Source of the DNA: Liopterus haemorrhoidalis
Lineage: Eukaryota > Arthropoda > Insecta > Coleoptera > Dytiscidae
Assembly (NCBI GenBank): GCA_963971575.1
Contig: OZ020615.1
Span: 63,621,379-63,685,378, forward strand
Length of the DNA stretch: 64,000 bases
Direction of reading: 5' to 3'
Positions 1 through 9,448 of the stretch are shown here, one piece after another (position 1 is the stretch's first letter; the number at the start of each line of letters is the position of its first letter). The translations under genes and the position numbers were made by a program. Under the pieces are notes generated by a model that did not search any database, was not told the origin of the DNA, and worked only from the letters and a program-made list of their open reading frames with translations.

Positions 1-47
1 TCCACTTTGCTGTCCAAGGAGGAAGTTTACCGTTTTTAGATAAAAAA

Positions 48-825
48 CTAGAAAACTAAACATGCTTGGGCTCTCCGTATTAAAGAAGCTTCCACTCGTT
101 GCATTCCAGTATGATTGCGGATATATTCTGCAACGGCAATAACACGATTTTCAAGATCTTCCTCATTTTGTATAGGTGTTTTATAGACCAGTGTTTTCAT
201 GTGGCCCCAAAGATAGAAGTCGCAGCTATTAAGGTCTGGTGACCTAGGAGGTTAAGCAGTAGGACCACCTTGCCAATCCACCTTTGTGGGTACGATTTAA
301 AAAACGACGCACATCTCTGCTAAAGTGAGGTGGAGGACCATCATGCATATACCAGATTTCTCTTCGAAGTGCTAATGGTAAATTTTTTAAGAGTTCTGGT
401 AAGATTTCTATTAAAAAGTTTAAATAAACTTGACCGGTTAGTCGTTGTGGTAATACGTATGGACCAATGAAGACATTTCCTATTATTTCTGTCCAAACAT
501 TAACTGCAAATCGATGTTGAAAATTTCTTTCACAAATCTGATGAGGATTGATATCTGCCCAATAATGGGTGTTGTGAAAATTCAGAATTCCACCTCTTGT
601 GAAGCATCATTCATCTGACATTAATATTTTTTAAACAAAATCTGAATTTTGAAATTGCTGAAGCAACCAGTCGCAAAAAAGAACTCTTCGTGGATAGTGG
701 TCTTCGGTCAAGCTTTGGACCCTTTGTATATGGTATGGATAAAGCAAATTTTTACGCAAAATGTTTCAAATAGTCCAATGGCTCACCCCAAATACACGAC
801 CAATCTCTCTAGTAGAAGCTGCTGG
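48..825 (-). pseudogene. Tc1/mariner-like transposase, C-terminal two thirds (broken)
   Basis: Read on the minus strand, this is a decayed cut-and-paste transposase of the DUF4817-associated Tc1/mariner-like family common in insects. Visible blocks in order: STREIGRVFGVSHWTI, a block ending HYPRRVLFCDWL, FTRGGILNFHNTHYWAD, WTEIIGNVFIGPYVLPQRL, then MHDGPPPHFSRDVRRFLN carrying the second catalytic Asp at about 312-348, and SPDLNSCDFYLWGHMKTLVY for the third acidic block. The frame ends at a stop at 48-50. Several in-frame stops are present, one replacing the Trp expected in the TAWPPRSPDL block and one in WTI*NIL, so it cannot make an active enzyme. The N-terminal third lies at 2264-2602 on the same strand. 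A retrotransposon separates the two parts. High confidence in the family, from motif order only. Confidence 0.85.
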
Positions 826-2265
826 ATAATAATAATGATAATAATTCATTTACTTACCATATTAATTACAGTTAAGAAAAAAATATATAATTATCGACCG
901 TAAATAGATATACTTAAATTTAAATTCTAATAATATAGGAGTACAGTTTTATTTTATTACGTTGGCATTACTAAGCTAGGCTTATCGTGATGCCAAGGTA
1001 ATATAACATGTATAATATACAAAATTATATATACAAAAAAAAAAAAAATATTTTTTCACTAACATACATTGATACATTATAATAATCTAAATCATATACA
1101 TATGTATTTTCAAAGTAAATCTGGTTTTATGTATGATGAAATGTAAGAGAAATTATTTGTCTGTCGACTGAGTAAATAATTTTTTTGATAGTCTTGATAT
1201 ATGCATGGTAGCTAAGAATGACAATACTTTCAAAATTCGTGTACTTTGTTAACAAATTGTATATTAAAGGAATGTAGTACAAAAAATAGGTTCGACCAAT
1301 GACTTTTCTTGAATCAAATGAGTAACTGAGATTCTGAGATTTAATTCTTGTTGAATATGTATGATGGGAAACGCAATAAATTATTTTTTTTATATTTGAA
1401 CATATACTTGGTAACTGCCAAAAAATAGAGTTGCTTTAAATCAAAGACTTTAGTCTCAATAAACAATCTATGACTGGGGTACCTAAAGTCCTTTTTATAA
1501 ATTATTTTGAGAAGTAATTTTTGTATTATATCGAGCTTTTTAAGACGACAGTCCAAAGCCCCTCCCCAAACTAATATACCGTAGCTTAGGACAGATTGTA
1601 TGAAGCCAAAATATAATATTTTTAAAGATTTCATATCAAGAATATGTCGAAGTATCTTAAATAAGTAAATAAATTTTCTAAGTTTATTTTGAAGATTGTA
1701 CGCATGAACATCCCATCTTAAATGTGTGTCAACATAAATGCCTAGATATTTTATTGCGTCCGTTCTTACAACATTACTCATACAGTTGCAGTGATCCTTA
1801 TTGCAATGCACTTCGTGGATTATAATTTTATTGATATCTGGAATGCCAGAAGCGTATGAAGTAAATGTTACGTATTTGGTCTTATTAAAATTTAGGGTCA
1901 ATGTGTTATTATCGAACCAATATTTAAGTGTAGATAGTTCATTAGATGTTTTTGCAACTACATCTTCCCATGTAGATCCAGAAACATAAAGCACTGTGTC
2001 ATCTGCATAAGAAATCAATGTTGAATTAGGACATTTTTCCAGCATATCATTAATAAATATCACAAAGAGAAGTGGACCTAGGACAGTTCCTTGAGGTACT
2101 CCACAAGTAACAGTTTTTTGTTCACTGGTTATATTATTAATTTTTACTATTTGAGTTCTTTCTTTTAGATAGCTTTTTAAGAGATTTAGCGATAGACCGC
2201 GAATACCATATAACTCTAATTTATCAAAAAGTATTTGATGATTTATTGTATCAAAGGCTGTTCTT
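826..2265 (-). mobile_element. 5'-truncated non-LTR retrotransposon (CR1/Jockey-like) nested in a mariner gene
   Basis: The element runs on the minus strand from a truncated 5' edge near 2265, inside the reverse-transcriptase domain, to a 3' tail of ATT/ATC repeats at about 826-846. It includes about 500 bases of 3' untranslated sequence. Both edges abut mariner-like transposase sequence that reads continuously if the element is removed, which marks it as an insertion. An ATT-repeat 3' tail is also present on the copies at 41.4-42.8 kb and 44.0-44.9 kb. I could not define a clean target-site duplication. Confidence 0.8.
1341..2264 (-). pseudogene. reverse transcriptase ORF fragment of the retrotransposon
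   Basis: Open for about 307 codons without a stop, from the truncation point at about 2264 to a stop at 1341. Domain blocks in order: TAFDTINHQILFDKLELYGI (part of RT motif A and what follows), CGVPQGTVLGPLLFVIFIND (RT motif B), ISYADDTVLYV (catalytic YADD), then TDAIKYLGIYVDTHLRWD and SYGILVWGGALD from the thumb and C-terminal region. These blocks match the non-LTR Pol protein of Jockey/CR1-type elements. The endonuclease and first RT blocks are missing, so it is 5' truncated but otherwise well preserved. The Met at 2063 is internal and is not the start of a real gene. Confidence 0.85.
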
Positions 2266-2602
2266 AAATTTGTTCTAATACCTCTTCTACAACATCCAAT
2301 TCCACTGGTTTTCCTAATTTCTTTGGCAAAACAGATCTAGTTTCGCGTAATCGTTGCGCTACCGCTTCAAAAATTTTTCTGTTTGGGTGCCTTCTATTCG
2401 GAAACCATTCAGCATATCGTCGTTCTGCTTCCACAGCATTTTTTCTTTTTTTTTTCCACAGACAGTTTCTTATAGATTTTGTCTGTAAGCTTACAGATTT
2501 ACCACAGAATTGCACCATTAGATCAAAATTATAAATTTTCATTTCTGATATTCTCAGACATGGTTTTTGTTTTACTATACTCATTTGTATATGCGTACGC
2601 AA
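2264..2602 (-). pseudogene. Tc1/mariner-like transposase, N-terminal DUF4817 helix-turn-helix part
   Basis: The C-terminal half of this frame reads AEWFPNRRHPNRKIFEAVAQ followed by RLRETRSVLPKK and ends VVEEVLEQI. This is the DUF4817-type helix-turn-helix pattern (a PNRRHP core followed by RLRETG) found at the start of the transposase whose remainder lies at 48-825. The first roughly 55 residues (Lys-rich, KKKRKN) are less typical and may include non-coding sequence. The frame breaks at EQI, where the retrotransposon begins, and the next expected residues (a short acidic stretch, then STREIG) resume at 825. The two pieces are therefore interpreted as one gene split by insertion. Confidence 0.75.
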
Positions 2603-2609
2603 AATTAAA

Positions 2610-2700
2610 ATGGTGAATTGTTGTTCATTTGGGTGTACAAATCGTAGCTATGCTAAAATCAGCGTGTAGAAGAAATGAATTGCCCTACATCATTTCATGC
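2610..2700 (+). pseudogene. THAP zinc-finger exon 1 fragment with splice-donor-like end
   Basis: An ATG at 2610 opens MVNCCSFGCTNRSYAKISV, the start of a THAP C2CH zinc finger (paired Cys then CTNRS), and then hits a stop. A different frame continues as MNCPTSFHA, resembling the SFHRFP stretch that follows in THAP domains, and runs directly into GTAAGT at 2701, a good splice donor. It therefore looks like a frameshifted THAP first exon. It begins 8 bases from the divergent mariner frame, which may be chance. Whether it came from a host gene or a THAP-bearing transposon cannot be told here. Confidence 0.5.
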
Positions 2701-3690
2701 GTAAGTATTTTACGGTATTTGTAATATATTCAAGTTTATTAAAACTTTTATCATGGTCCTTTTGCCCTAAAAAGAAGTATATATAAAAAACTTGTCATTA
2801 AATTATTATTGAAATAAGATATAGCAAAAAATTATTGATGGAGGTAGTCGATAAAAGCTACAAATCAAAACATTGACAGTTTAGCATCTTAATCAAGTCC
2901 AGCCACGCGTTTAAGACTTCCGTTCATTAATTGATTATGCATAATCGCATTAAGATCAGTTACAGTTTGACAAGAAAATCATAGGTGTCACTACAAGCCA
3001 CTTTAAACGACATCTGTCATCTCATTTAAAACCTTGTCATAACGAAAAAAATACGAAGATAAACAACAAAAAAAATAGTAAATATTTATATATTTTTGTA
3101 GTTTTCATAACACAACATTCATATTTTTTGTAAAAGGGTTAAATAAGATAGTTTAAATTCAAGAGAAGTTTTGGCGGGAACTAATAGTGCCCAAGGCACT
3201 GTTGAATGTGCGTATGTCCATATTTACGTGCGTGAACCTCTAGATATATTGAAGTCAACTTCCGTTTCCATCCGGGAAACTTTGTATATACAGAATTAAT
3301 GTTCGAGTTCTCTGGGAAGTTATGAACAGGGTCACGCAGAACCGTAACAAGTAAATTTTACGCGTAAAGCGATTTAAAATCAAATTTCGCGCCATTTACT
3401 GTATAATAGTAAACACAGTGACGGCGTGACAGCTTTTGCTTTGGTTTGCAGGTTTGTGGAACCCCCAAAAAAGACAACGAAAAAGAAATATGTTTTTGTA
3501 ATAATAACACTGGTCAACAAATTTAACCTTTTTTTTGCTGACTTAGATCTGATACTTGTTTTTAACTAATTTTGGGGTGCTGATTTCAAAAATGTTAACA
3601 GTTTCTGCCAATCACGTCAAATTTTTGTTCTATCGTATTTTGACTTCGTCTATTTTAATTTCAACTTCGTTCTTGTTGTCCAATATATTT
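2701..3690. other. unassigned AT-rich spacer
   Basis: No coding motif, RNA gene or clear repeat was recognised. A somewhat GC-richer patch at about 3160-3310 contains no open frame of note. Confidence 0.4.
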
Positions 3691-3698
3691 CGTAGGAA

Positions 3699-3930
3699 CA
3701 GAGCCGCAGTAAGGAAAACTTGCGCTAGGGGCAGAGCCGTATGTTGGCGCCCTTGGTAAATAAAAACAAGGTTCTTACCTCTCAAAATTTAAGTGATGAC
3801 CAAAAGAAAAAGGTCCTAACCTCCCAAAATCCAAGAGACGAGCAAAAAAAAAAGGTCCTCATCGTCAGCGCCCTTTTCCTTAGTGTGCTAGGGGCCATCG
3901 CCCCCTCCGTCCCCCCTTACTGCGGCTCTG
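3699..3930. mobile_element. hAT-type MITE with internal minisatellite (copy A1)
   Basis: The termini are perfect 16-bp inverted repeats (3699-3714 CAGAGCCGCAGTAAGG and its complement at 3915-3930). The flanking octamers cgtaggaa and tgtagtaa match at 6 of 8 positions, suiting an old 8-bp hAT target duplication. Inside are about two to three copies of a unit of about 37 bp of the type ggtcctcacctcccaaat. The same unit recurs in copies at 10.4, 28.4, 54.4 and 63.5 kb. It codes for nothing recognisable. Confidence 0.75.
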
Positions 3931-4139
3931 TGTAGTAACGCCTTACATGCAGGTACTTGTTATAGACCTTTTTACAACGTGAATTACTTGGCCAACAAGG
4001 TGGATTCACAAAAATGTTTTTTGAACTTAACGGAATAGGATTTTGTTGGATGTGGATTATTTAATTACATTGTTTGTATGTGTTAAAGTGAAGAAAACTT
4101 TAATACAACGTCTTTAAAATCGCAACAGAAAATTAACTG

Positions 4140-4246
4140 CAATGTGAATTGTTGTGTATCAAATGGCAAATGTCAAAAATATCCTGTTTCAATCGCCATT
4201 TTGTAAGCGACAACAGCGCCTCTATAGGTAATGTCACTTCTCAATA
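4140..4246. mobile_element. right-end fragment of a TATTG-type THAP element (copy B1)
   Basis: It ends in GTCACTTCTCAATA, the same right terminus as copies at 8.1-9.4 kb and 39.1-39.9 kb, and it abuts the left end of the next copy, sharing two bases (TA). At about 4143-4172 one frame reads VNCCVSNGKC, which resembles the start of a THAP finger, but it is too short to be sure. The segment agcgcctctat is shared with the related copy at 24.96-25.21 kb. Confidence 0.45.
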
Positions 4247-4505
4247 TTGAGAACTGACACGCTCGGATACGCAGTCTGGTGGTAAAATATGGTACTACGC
4301 GACTGTAGTACTGTTTGAAATTATTACATATTTTCTAGTGTTGATTTTTTGTTAGAATGTCGATAGATACATTTTCATAAAATAAAAATGTACTGTGCTT
4401 AAATTAACCTGTTCCCTGTTAGCATATTGACAGCTGAATACTAGACAATTCAGCCATATTGCCTTGAATTACAGCGCCGCCAACGGTAATGTCACTTCTC
4501 GATTG
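4245..4505 (+). mobile_element. internally deleted TATTG-type THAP element (copy B2, MITE)
   Basis: It begins TATTGAGAACTGAC and ends near GTCACTTCTCGATT, matching both ends of the long copy at 8077-9368. Everything from just after the first codons of the THAP frame to the right-hand region has been lost. The left part runs to gtcgata and then joins cattttcataaaat, which lies more than 1 kb further along in the long copy. It shows how the family produces MITEs. Confidence 0.75.
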
Positions 4506-4644
4506 GCGGCGTCGTCAAACAAAAGAATTTTTTTCGGCAGGAATATCGAAACTACTGAAGCGACTGACAAATTTATTTGAAATGGAGGCTGTTAAAAACA
4601 TCTCAATAAAATAAAATAAAAATATAGGTCTAATTTGAATTTGC

Positions 4645-4713
4645 TTAATTTAAAAACTAACCAAGGAGTAATTTTTTATGTATTTCTGAATATTGATCTA
4701 TGATTTCCGTTAA
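4645..4713 (+). repeat. left 69-bp direct repeat flanking the foldback element
   Basis: It starts ttaatttaaaaactaacc and ends tttccgttaa. A near-identical copy (about 3-4 differences) lies at 5668-5736, immediately after the foldback element, in the same orientation. It is far too long for a normal target-site duplication. Confidence 0.8.
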
Positions 4714-5669
4714 GAGGGGGGTAGGGTCTGATAACCACATTTTAAGCATATTTTTGTGAATTTTTTTCAAATCTATGGTTAAATTTATTCAGTTTCAAAC
4801 TAAGTACATATATAAAGTATGTTTTGAAGAAGATACAAAAAAAATTTGAAGGCAAAATATGGCGAAATGAGCCAGCTGTGGCAAATCTTCTCAGACTCCG
4901 AGAAAAAAATTAGATTTTGCGGTGACCAGCATAAATCGTCATTGGATCATCTGAAATCAAAAATCCAAAAAGATTTTGTAGGTTTATGAGTTTGCCGAGG
5001 TAATGACGTTGAGTTTTTATTTTTAAAATGATTTTTCAGTTTTTACCGTTACTTAGAAGACAAAAAAAAATAATTCCCCCTAAAAAAAAAACTAAAAATG
5101 AGTATATTTGTGATTGTTAAATAAAAAAAACCATGAAAAAAAAAATATCTCACCGTCGTTACCTCGGCAAACTCATAAATTAACAAAATCTTTTTGGATT
5201 TTTGATTTCAGATGATCCAGTGACGAGTTATGCTGGTCACCGCAAAATCTAATTTTTTTCCCGGAGTCTGAGAAGATTTGCCACAGCTGGCTCATTTCAC
5301 CAGATTTTGCCTTCAAATTTTTTTTGTATCTTCTTCAAAACATACTTTATATATGTACTAAAGCTGCATTCCCACCTCTGTAAATCTATACGTTGTACGC
5401 TATGGATAATTTTTAAACGAGGTCATTTGGTATGATCGGACATGCTCGTGCTTTGTCGTTGCTATACTACTGTTGAGCGAGATAGTACGAGCTTGTTCGA
5501 TCATACCAATTGCACTCGTTTAAAAACTATCTACAACGCACATAGTGTTAAATTACTGAGGTGGGAATGCAGATTTAGTTTGAAAATGAATAAATTTAAC
5601 CATAGATTTGAAAAAACTTCACAAAAATATGCTTAAAATGTGGTTATCAGACCCTACCCCCCCCCCCTT
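4712..5669. mobile_element. foldback element with ~300-bp inverted arms
   Basis: The left arm (about 4713-5010) and right arm (about 5148-5360 plus 5574-5668) are inverted copies, starting with a G-rich end (gggggtagggtctgataacc) and its complement with a longer C run. A loop of about 140 bases rich in A separates them. The right arm is interrupted at 5361-5573 by a palindromic MITE absent from the left arm. No coding potential was seen. A long-TIR or foldback transposon is the simplest reading. Confidence 0.8.
5361..5573. mobile_element. palindromic ~212-bp MITE (copy F1)
   Basis: Almost the whole length is an imperfect palindrome: it begins GCTGCATTCCCACCTC and ends GAGGTGGGAATGCAG. It sits in the right foldback arm, and the left arm gives the empty site (a TTA core), so a 3-4 bp TTA/TTAA-type duplication is likely. 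A second copy lies at 28711-28922. Termini and target fit PIF/Harbinger-like or TTAA-targeting MITEs. No protein is encoded. Confidence 0.75.
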
Positions 5670-5736
5670 AATTTAAAAACTAATCAAGGAGTAATTTTTT
5701 ATGTATTTCTGAATATTGAGCTATGATTACCGTTAA
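5668..5736 (+). repeat. right 69-bp direct repeat flanking the foldback element
   Basis: Partner of the repeat at 4645-4713. It overlaps the last bases of the foldback arm. Confidence 0.8.
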
Positions 5737-6500
5737 AGATCTAATGAGGATTTGTAGTTGGAATTCTGAAATTCTGGCTTCAGAGAAGTTGTTTTGCCAG
5801 ATATGACATTTTCTGTCCAATCTGGTCGAGTCTTGTGTAGTACGCTCCTGTTTGTGTGTGTTGATATTCGTATGAAACTCACAGAGGCTAGAAATTAATC
5901 TTTTGCATATTGTATGTGATTATCCCAGCCGTAACCACACGACCTATTTTATACATACATACCTTTACTCTCTTTTACTAAACATTCATGAAGTTGCTTT
6001 GCCTCAAACACTTCTCTCCTTTAAAACATTTCACCATCATTTCAAATTTAAAACCGACTCCCTTAAAATTTATTTGAAAAAATAACAAAATATATACTAG
6101 GAGGATATGCGAGGGAAGACTAAATAGCCGTCGAGTAGTGGGAAGACCTTACAAAAGATGAGAAGGTAACTAACCAAAGATCTAACAAGTGACAGGCTTG
6201 ACAATCAACAGATCAAAATGTTCCGTAATACCATTTAGCACCTCATGATTCCAAAAATTCCACTGGCAGGTCTTTGTCTTTTTTAATTTATGAAATATGA
6301 TCATTTTAAAATTAAAATGTTTCGAATTTTGGTATTTTCATAATATCATGCCTGTACTGTATTTTAAAAAATAATATTTTATCTTTTTAATATATAAATG
6401 TATTAAATTAATAGAATCAATTAATTTTATTATTATTAAATTCAAAAATTAAATAATAATTAATAGATGTATGGTTATAATCCGCTATTCGAACGCTTCT
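5737..6500. other. unassigned spacer
   Basis: No motif, RNA gene or clear repeat was seen. Short open frames here show no recognisable protein features. Confidence 0.35.
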
Positions 6501-6508
6501 AGTACACA

Positions 6509-6580
6509 GGGGGTGTAACTCAGTGGTAGAGTGTCTGCTTCGCATGCAGAAAGTCCTGGGTTCAAATCCCAGCTCCTCCA
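6509..6580 (+). tRNA. tRNA-Ala (anticodon CGC), possibly a pseudogene
   Basis: A 72-nt cloverleaf can be drawn. The acceptor starts GGGGGTG, the D stem is ACTC/GAGT, the anticodon stem TCTGC/GCAGA encloses the loop TTCGCAT (anticodon CGC, alanine), the T stem is CTGGG/CCCAG with loop TTCAAAT, and the discriminator is A. The acceptor stem has one T-T mismatch at the sixth pair and a G-T pair. The D stem is A-T where tRNA-Ala usually has G-C at that position, so the change is compensated. A run of T residues at about 6586-6590 follows as a Pol III terminator. It may be a real gene or a tRNA-derived copy. The minus-strand frame across it, which yields LGFEPRTFCM, is only the shadow of the tRNA. 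Confidence 0.75.
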
Positions 6581-6589
6581 AATATATTT

Positions 6590-7830
6590 TTATTTTTTCA
6601 AAAAATCCCTTCAACCACAATAAACCAAAATTTAAAAAAAAATTACAAAAATTTCCAAATTTAAGCCCAAAACAAAATTTTTAACATAAAAATTTTTTTT
6701 ACACGTTGTTTTCCTGTTGGTAAGTCAGTTATTTTTAGTTATAAATTATGTAATATAAATATTTGAATATGTTTCAGATTAATGATGAAAGAAACAATAA
6801 ATAAGGTGTTGGGGAGTAAGGTGGGGTAAAATGTGGGTGGGGGTGTTACGGAAGAAGCCGAAACTTGTCGAAGTTAGTATTGATTCCGAGAGGCGGGTGC
6901 GGTGTCGGAGTCAACAAATGAAGAAGTGCGGAATGCCATGCGGCTGGCCTACCAACAGGGGCAATACTCGAGCAGTGCAGTAGAACATTACACTGTCACA
7001 TATAAGGGACATAAAAGAGAAGATTGGCCGCCATATTGGTACGGAAAATTGCTGTCTCTGTCTGACATATGTCAAATAAAATATATACACCGAAAATTAA
7101 TAATATCTGCTTATTGTAAAAGTAAAATAAGGAATGGAACTCCCTTTTAGTTCCGCTTAAACCAAAGAAGTGAACTATATTCGACAATATACATTTGAAT
7201 TTACTTCGGTACAAATGTACTGTTCTATTAGTCAAATGGTTAATTTTGGCGGTTAAATTCAAAATATCATCTCCCTTTTTAGATAACAGATGGCATTGCC
7301 GTCTTTTATAAACATAGTTTAAGCGGTAAATTCAAATGTGTGCCATGTATTACCTCCCTGATGTCGATGTACAACATCTGAAATGGTTTTAAATGTATCT
7401 GGGTTAAACACAAGCAGTTTAGTGAACATCTTAATATTTGATTTACTTTATTAGTCCGAATTTCTTTAGAACAGCTCACCGCAGAGAGTTGTTTGAAGCT
7501 TTTATGAAGTGGTGGTGAGGTGTAGATGTAAAACGCTCGGCTAAGTTTTATTTGATTAAAATCGCGGGAATGTTAAATAAAATAATATTATTGGAAAACT
7601 TAAAATTAAAATAAACAAATAAAAAAAATATATTTATACAATTTGCAATTAAGAATGTAGCTGTAATGGTTACAATTTGGAGCAAAACAATACACCATTA
7701 TGCATTCTAAAACAAAATATTAATGATTACTTAGTGTTAATTAAATAAATACTAAAGATATTTCGATTTTCATATTATTTAAAAACGTAACCTATAAATA
7801 TATCTTCGAATCCTTATTTATATATTTATA
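6590..7830. other. unassigned spacer
   Basis: No convincing gene. A GC-richer stretch at 6840-7050 has an 82-codon frame with no recognised domain. A fragment ttagttccgctta near 7146 resembles the terminus of the TA-flanked MITE at 24511-24917, suggesting a solo end. Confidence 0.35.
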
Positions 7831-7834
7831 AAAT

Positions 7835-8039
7835 TATTATTCTAGAATATAAAGTATCTGGACTGTATATATTAGTATATATTTATGAAAAATACATATT
7901 TTTTGCTCCAAAATTGAAGATATTCATAAAATTGAGGTAACAAAAGTAATGTTATATGTATTTTAAACCAATCAAAAACTTCCAAAGGACTCAGCTTTCA
8001 GATGGCAGCACATGTATGGGACGACACACTAATATGGTC
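7835..8039 (-). mobile_element. TA-flanked MITE fragment (copy P1)
   Basis: An inverted, diverged copy of the element at 16827-17090. It ends in CTAATATGGTC followed by TA, and the shared block includes ggactcagc, agatggcagcacatgtatg and acgacacactaatatgg. Its other end is degraded. Confidence 0.65.
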
Positions 8040-8188
8040 TATTGATTCCACACTAACATGACACAACAACGTATTCTATTGAGAACTGACACGCTCGGAT
8101 ACGCAGTCTGGTGGTCAAATATTGTACTAGGCGCCTGTAGTACTGTTTGAACTTATTACATATGTTCTAGTGTTGATTTTTTGTTAGA

Positions 8189-8441
8189 ATGGCGATACAA
8201 GTTGTGAAAAACTGTAAAAGTAGAACAAATTGTAGTGTTTTTGGCTGTCATTCAAGACAGGACAAAGATAGGCATCTTAGTTTTTTTCTTTTCTTAAGAA
8301 AAATGGAGGAAAAGTTAATATTAAGTCCAGATTGGAAAAGATTTGGTTATGGACAGGAGGAAGGCATGGGAATATATTTTGAGTTAAAAAGTAACTGATA
8401 CTATGCGAGTTTGTTCATTACATTTGTCGCAGAAAAACTAA
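8189..8441 (+). pseudogene. THAP C2CH zinc-finger domain, frameshifted
   Basis: The first frame, from the ATG at 8189, gives a short basic leader, then NCSVFGCHSRQDKDRHLSFF, the first Cys pair of a THAP finger followed by its typical basic and phenylalanine stretch. After a frameshift, a second frame reads VTDTMRVCSLHLSQKN, supplying the C-x2-H pair expected at the end of the C2CH motif. All four zinc ligands are therefore recoverable, but in two frames. In the 39-kb copy the Cys-His of GCHSRQ reads as Trp-Pro. No other domain follows. In known families THAP domains bind specific DNA. Here it is inferred to be a relic of a transposase or captured exon. Confidence 0.65.
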
Positions 8442-8499
8442 ACTGCTCTAATATATTAATAATAACAGCTAATAATATTAGCTGCTTCTGTCCAACTAA

Positions 8500-8970
8500 A
8501 GCCTGGAACAGAATGCACAGCGCGCTACGCCGTCAGCGCGCCGTCATTTACGACGGCGTTGCTGAGAACGCCGTTGAATTTTCGCCTGCCCACAATGCAA
8601 TCATTTTTAACGCCGTCAAGTGTCACGTGACAACCTATATCTGTGTTTCTACGTGCGCTTTCTTTTATTAAAAGTATAATGGATGATGAAGACTTGTGTG
8701 TGATGTTATTTATGTTGTATGCAAGTTATTTATACATACAAACACTTTACCATTCAGTAAAAACTGAGGTTAGGTGTTCTGCGTCAACGTTCAACGGCGT
8801 CAAAAGTTGGAAGTTGACGAACATTCAGTATCAACGGCGTTCGAACGCCGTAGGACGTTGTTCATTCTGTGCACTTGCGTAGTACAGCCTTGCTTTTAAC
8901 TTTGCGCTGACAGTTTGTGCCGTCCAACGGCGTCAACGCGCCGTCAAACTCGTTGCATTCTGTTTCCCAT
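8500..8970 (+). mobile_element. 471-bp element with ACGGCG repeats (copy C1), Harbinger- or TTAA-type
   Basis: The termini are AGCCTGGAACAGAATGCA and the complement of CTGGGAAACAGAATGC. The flanks are CTAA/TTAA, and the homologous empty site in the 39-kb THAP copy has one TTAA, so the duplication is TTAA or a contained TTA/TAA. At least ten ACGGCG hexamers (both strands) lie inside, some paired as palindromes, in an otherwise AT-rich region. A second copy of the same length is at 59744-60214. Confidence 0.8.
8679..8882 (+). CDS. short ORF inside the ACGGCG element
   Basis: It starts MDDEDLCVMLFMLYASYLYI and runs 67 codons. The same frame is kept for about 55 residues in the copy at 59805-60035, including a VKTEVRCSASTFNGVKSW segment. 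An acidic start followed by an aliphatic helix resembles N-termini of Harbinger-type proteins, but I do not recognise it with confidence. It could be an exon remnant of the autonomous parent. Conservation between two copies may reflect only their recent common origin. Confidence 0.35.
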   Translation: MDDEDLCVMLFMLYASYLYIQTLYHSVKTEVRCSASTFNGVKSWKLTNIQYQRRSNAVGRCSFCALA

Positions 8971-9368
8971 TTAAAACTAATTTTATTTCATGAGGCAATG
9001 AACATAATGCACTTGTTTACAAACAATCCATATATTGTAAATTCAGATAATCGACACTCAGATGTACCACATAAAATTAAATGCCCGGCATTTAACACCT
9101 CAGCTACAAATTACACTTCAATAAATCTACTGAAATTAAACTTTAAATACTGTAATTTGATGCCCACCTTCTGTTATACACCTCAATACATGTGTAGCGC
9201 GTAAAAATTAAAAAAATTCGCAAATATTTACTCGCATTTTCATAATATAAAAATGTACTGTGCTTAAATTAACCTGTTCGCTGTTAGCATATTGATAGCT
9301 GAATACTAGACACGACAGCCATATTGCCTTGAGTACAGCGCCGCCAACGGTAATGTCACTTCTCAATA

Positions 9369-9448
9369 TCTTCGGACCTTAAGACGCACACCAATTTTAA
9401 GTAAATTTTCCTGCGTAAAAAGTTGCGTCTTATGGTCCGAAAAATACG
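9369..9448. repeat. 80-bp hairpin (TGCGTCTTATGGTCCGAA type)
   Basis: An 18-bp arm TTCGGACCTTAAGACGCA at 9371-9388 pairs with its complement at 9424-9441 (one mismatch), giving a stem-loop. It abuts the right end of the THAP element. The motif suggests a tiny MITE. Confidence 0.6.

Larger units (their letters stand above)
8077..9368 (+). mobile_element. TATTG-type THAP element, long copy (B3)
   Basis: The ends are TATTGAGAACTGAC and GTCACTTCTCAATA, inverted repeats with one mismatch in 14. TA at both edges could be either the target duplication or the terminal bases. It carries a frameshifted THAP frame near the left end and little else, so it is non-autonomous. A 471-bp Harbinger-like element is inserted at 8500-8970. 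The copy at 39054-39870 lacks that insert and shows the empty site. A THAP domain is the DNA-binding part of P-element transposases, but I saw no P-type catalytic region, so the superfamily is open. Confidence 0.75.

Noticed and set aside
6417..6620. Minus-strand ORF with LGFEPRTFCM
   Set aside because: It is the complement of the tRNA-Ala read as protein.
6902..7150. 82-codon plus-strand ORF in a GC-richer patch
   Set aside because: No domain, no splice or promoter context, and the C-terminal half is AT-rich spacer; likely chance.
8077..9368. P element with 8-bp target duplication
   Set aside because: The THAP domain suggests it, but flanking octamers do not match and TA flanks fit as well; superfamily left open.
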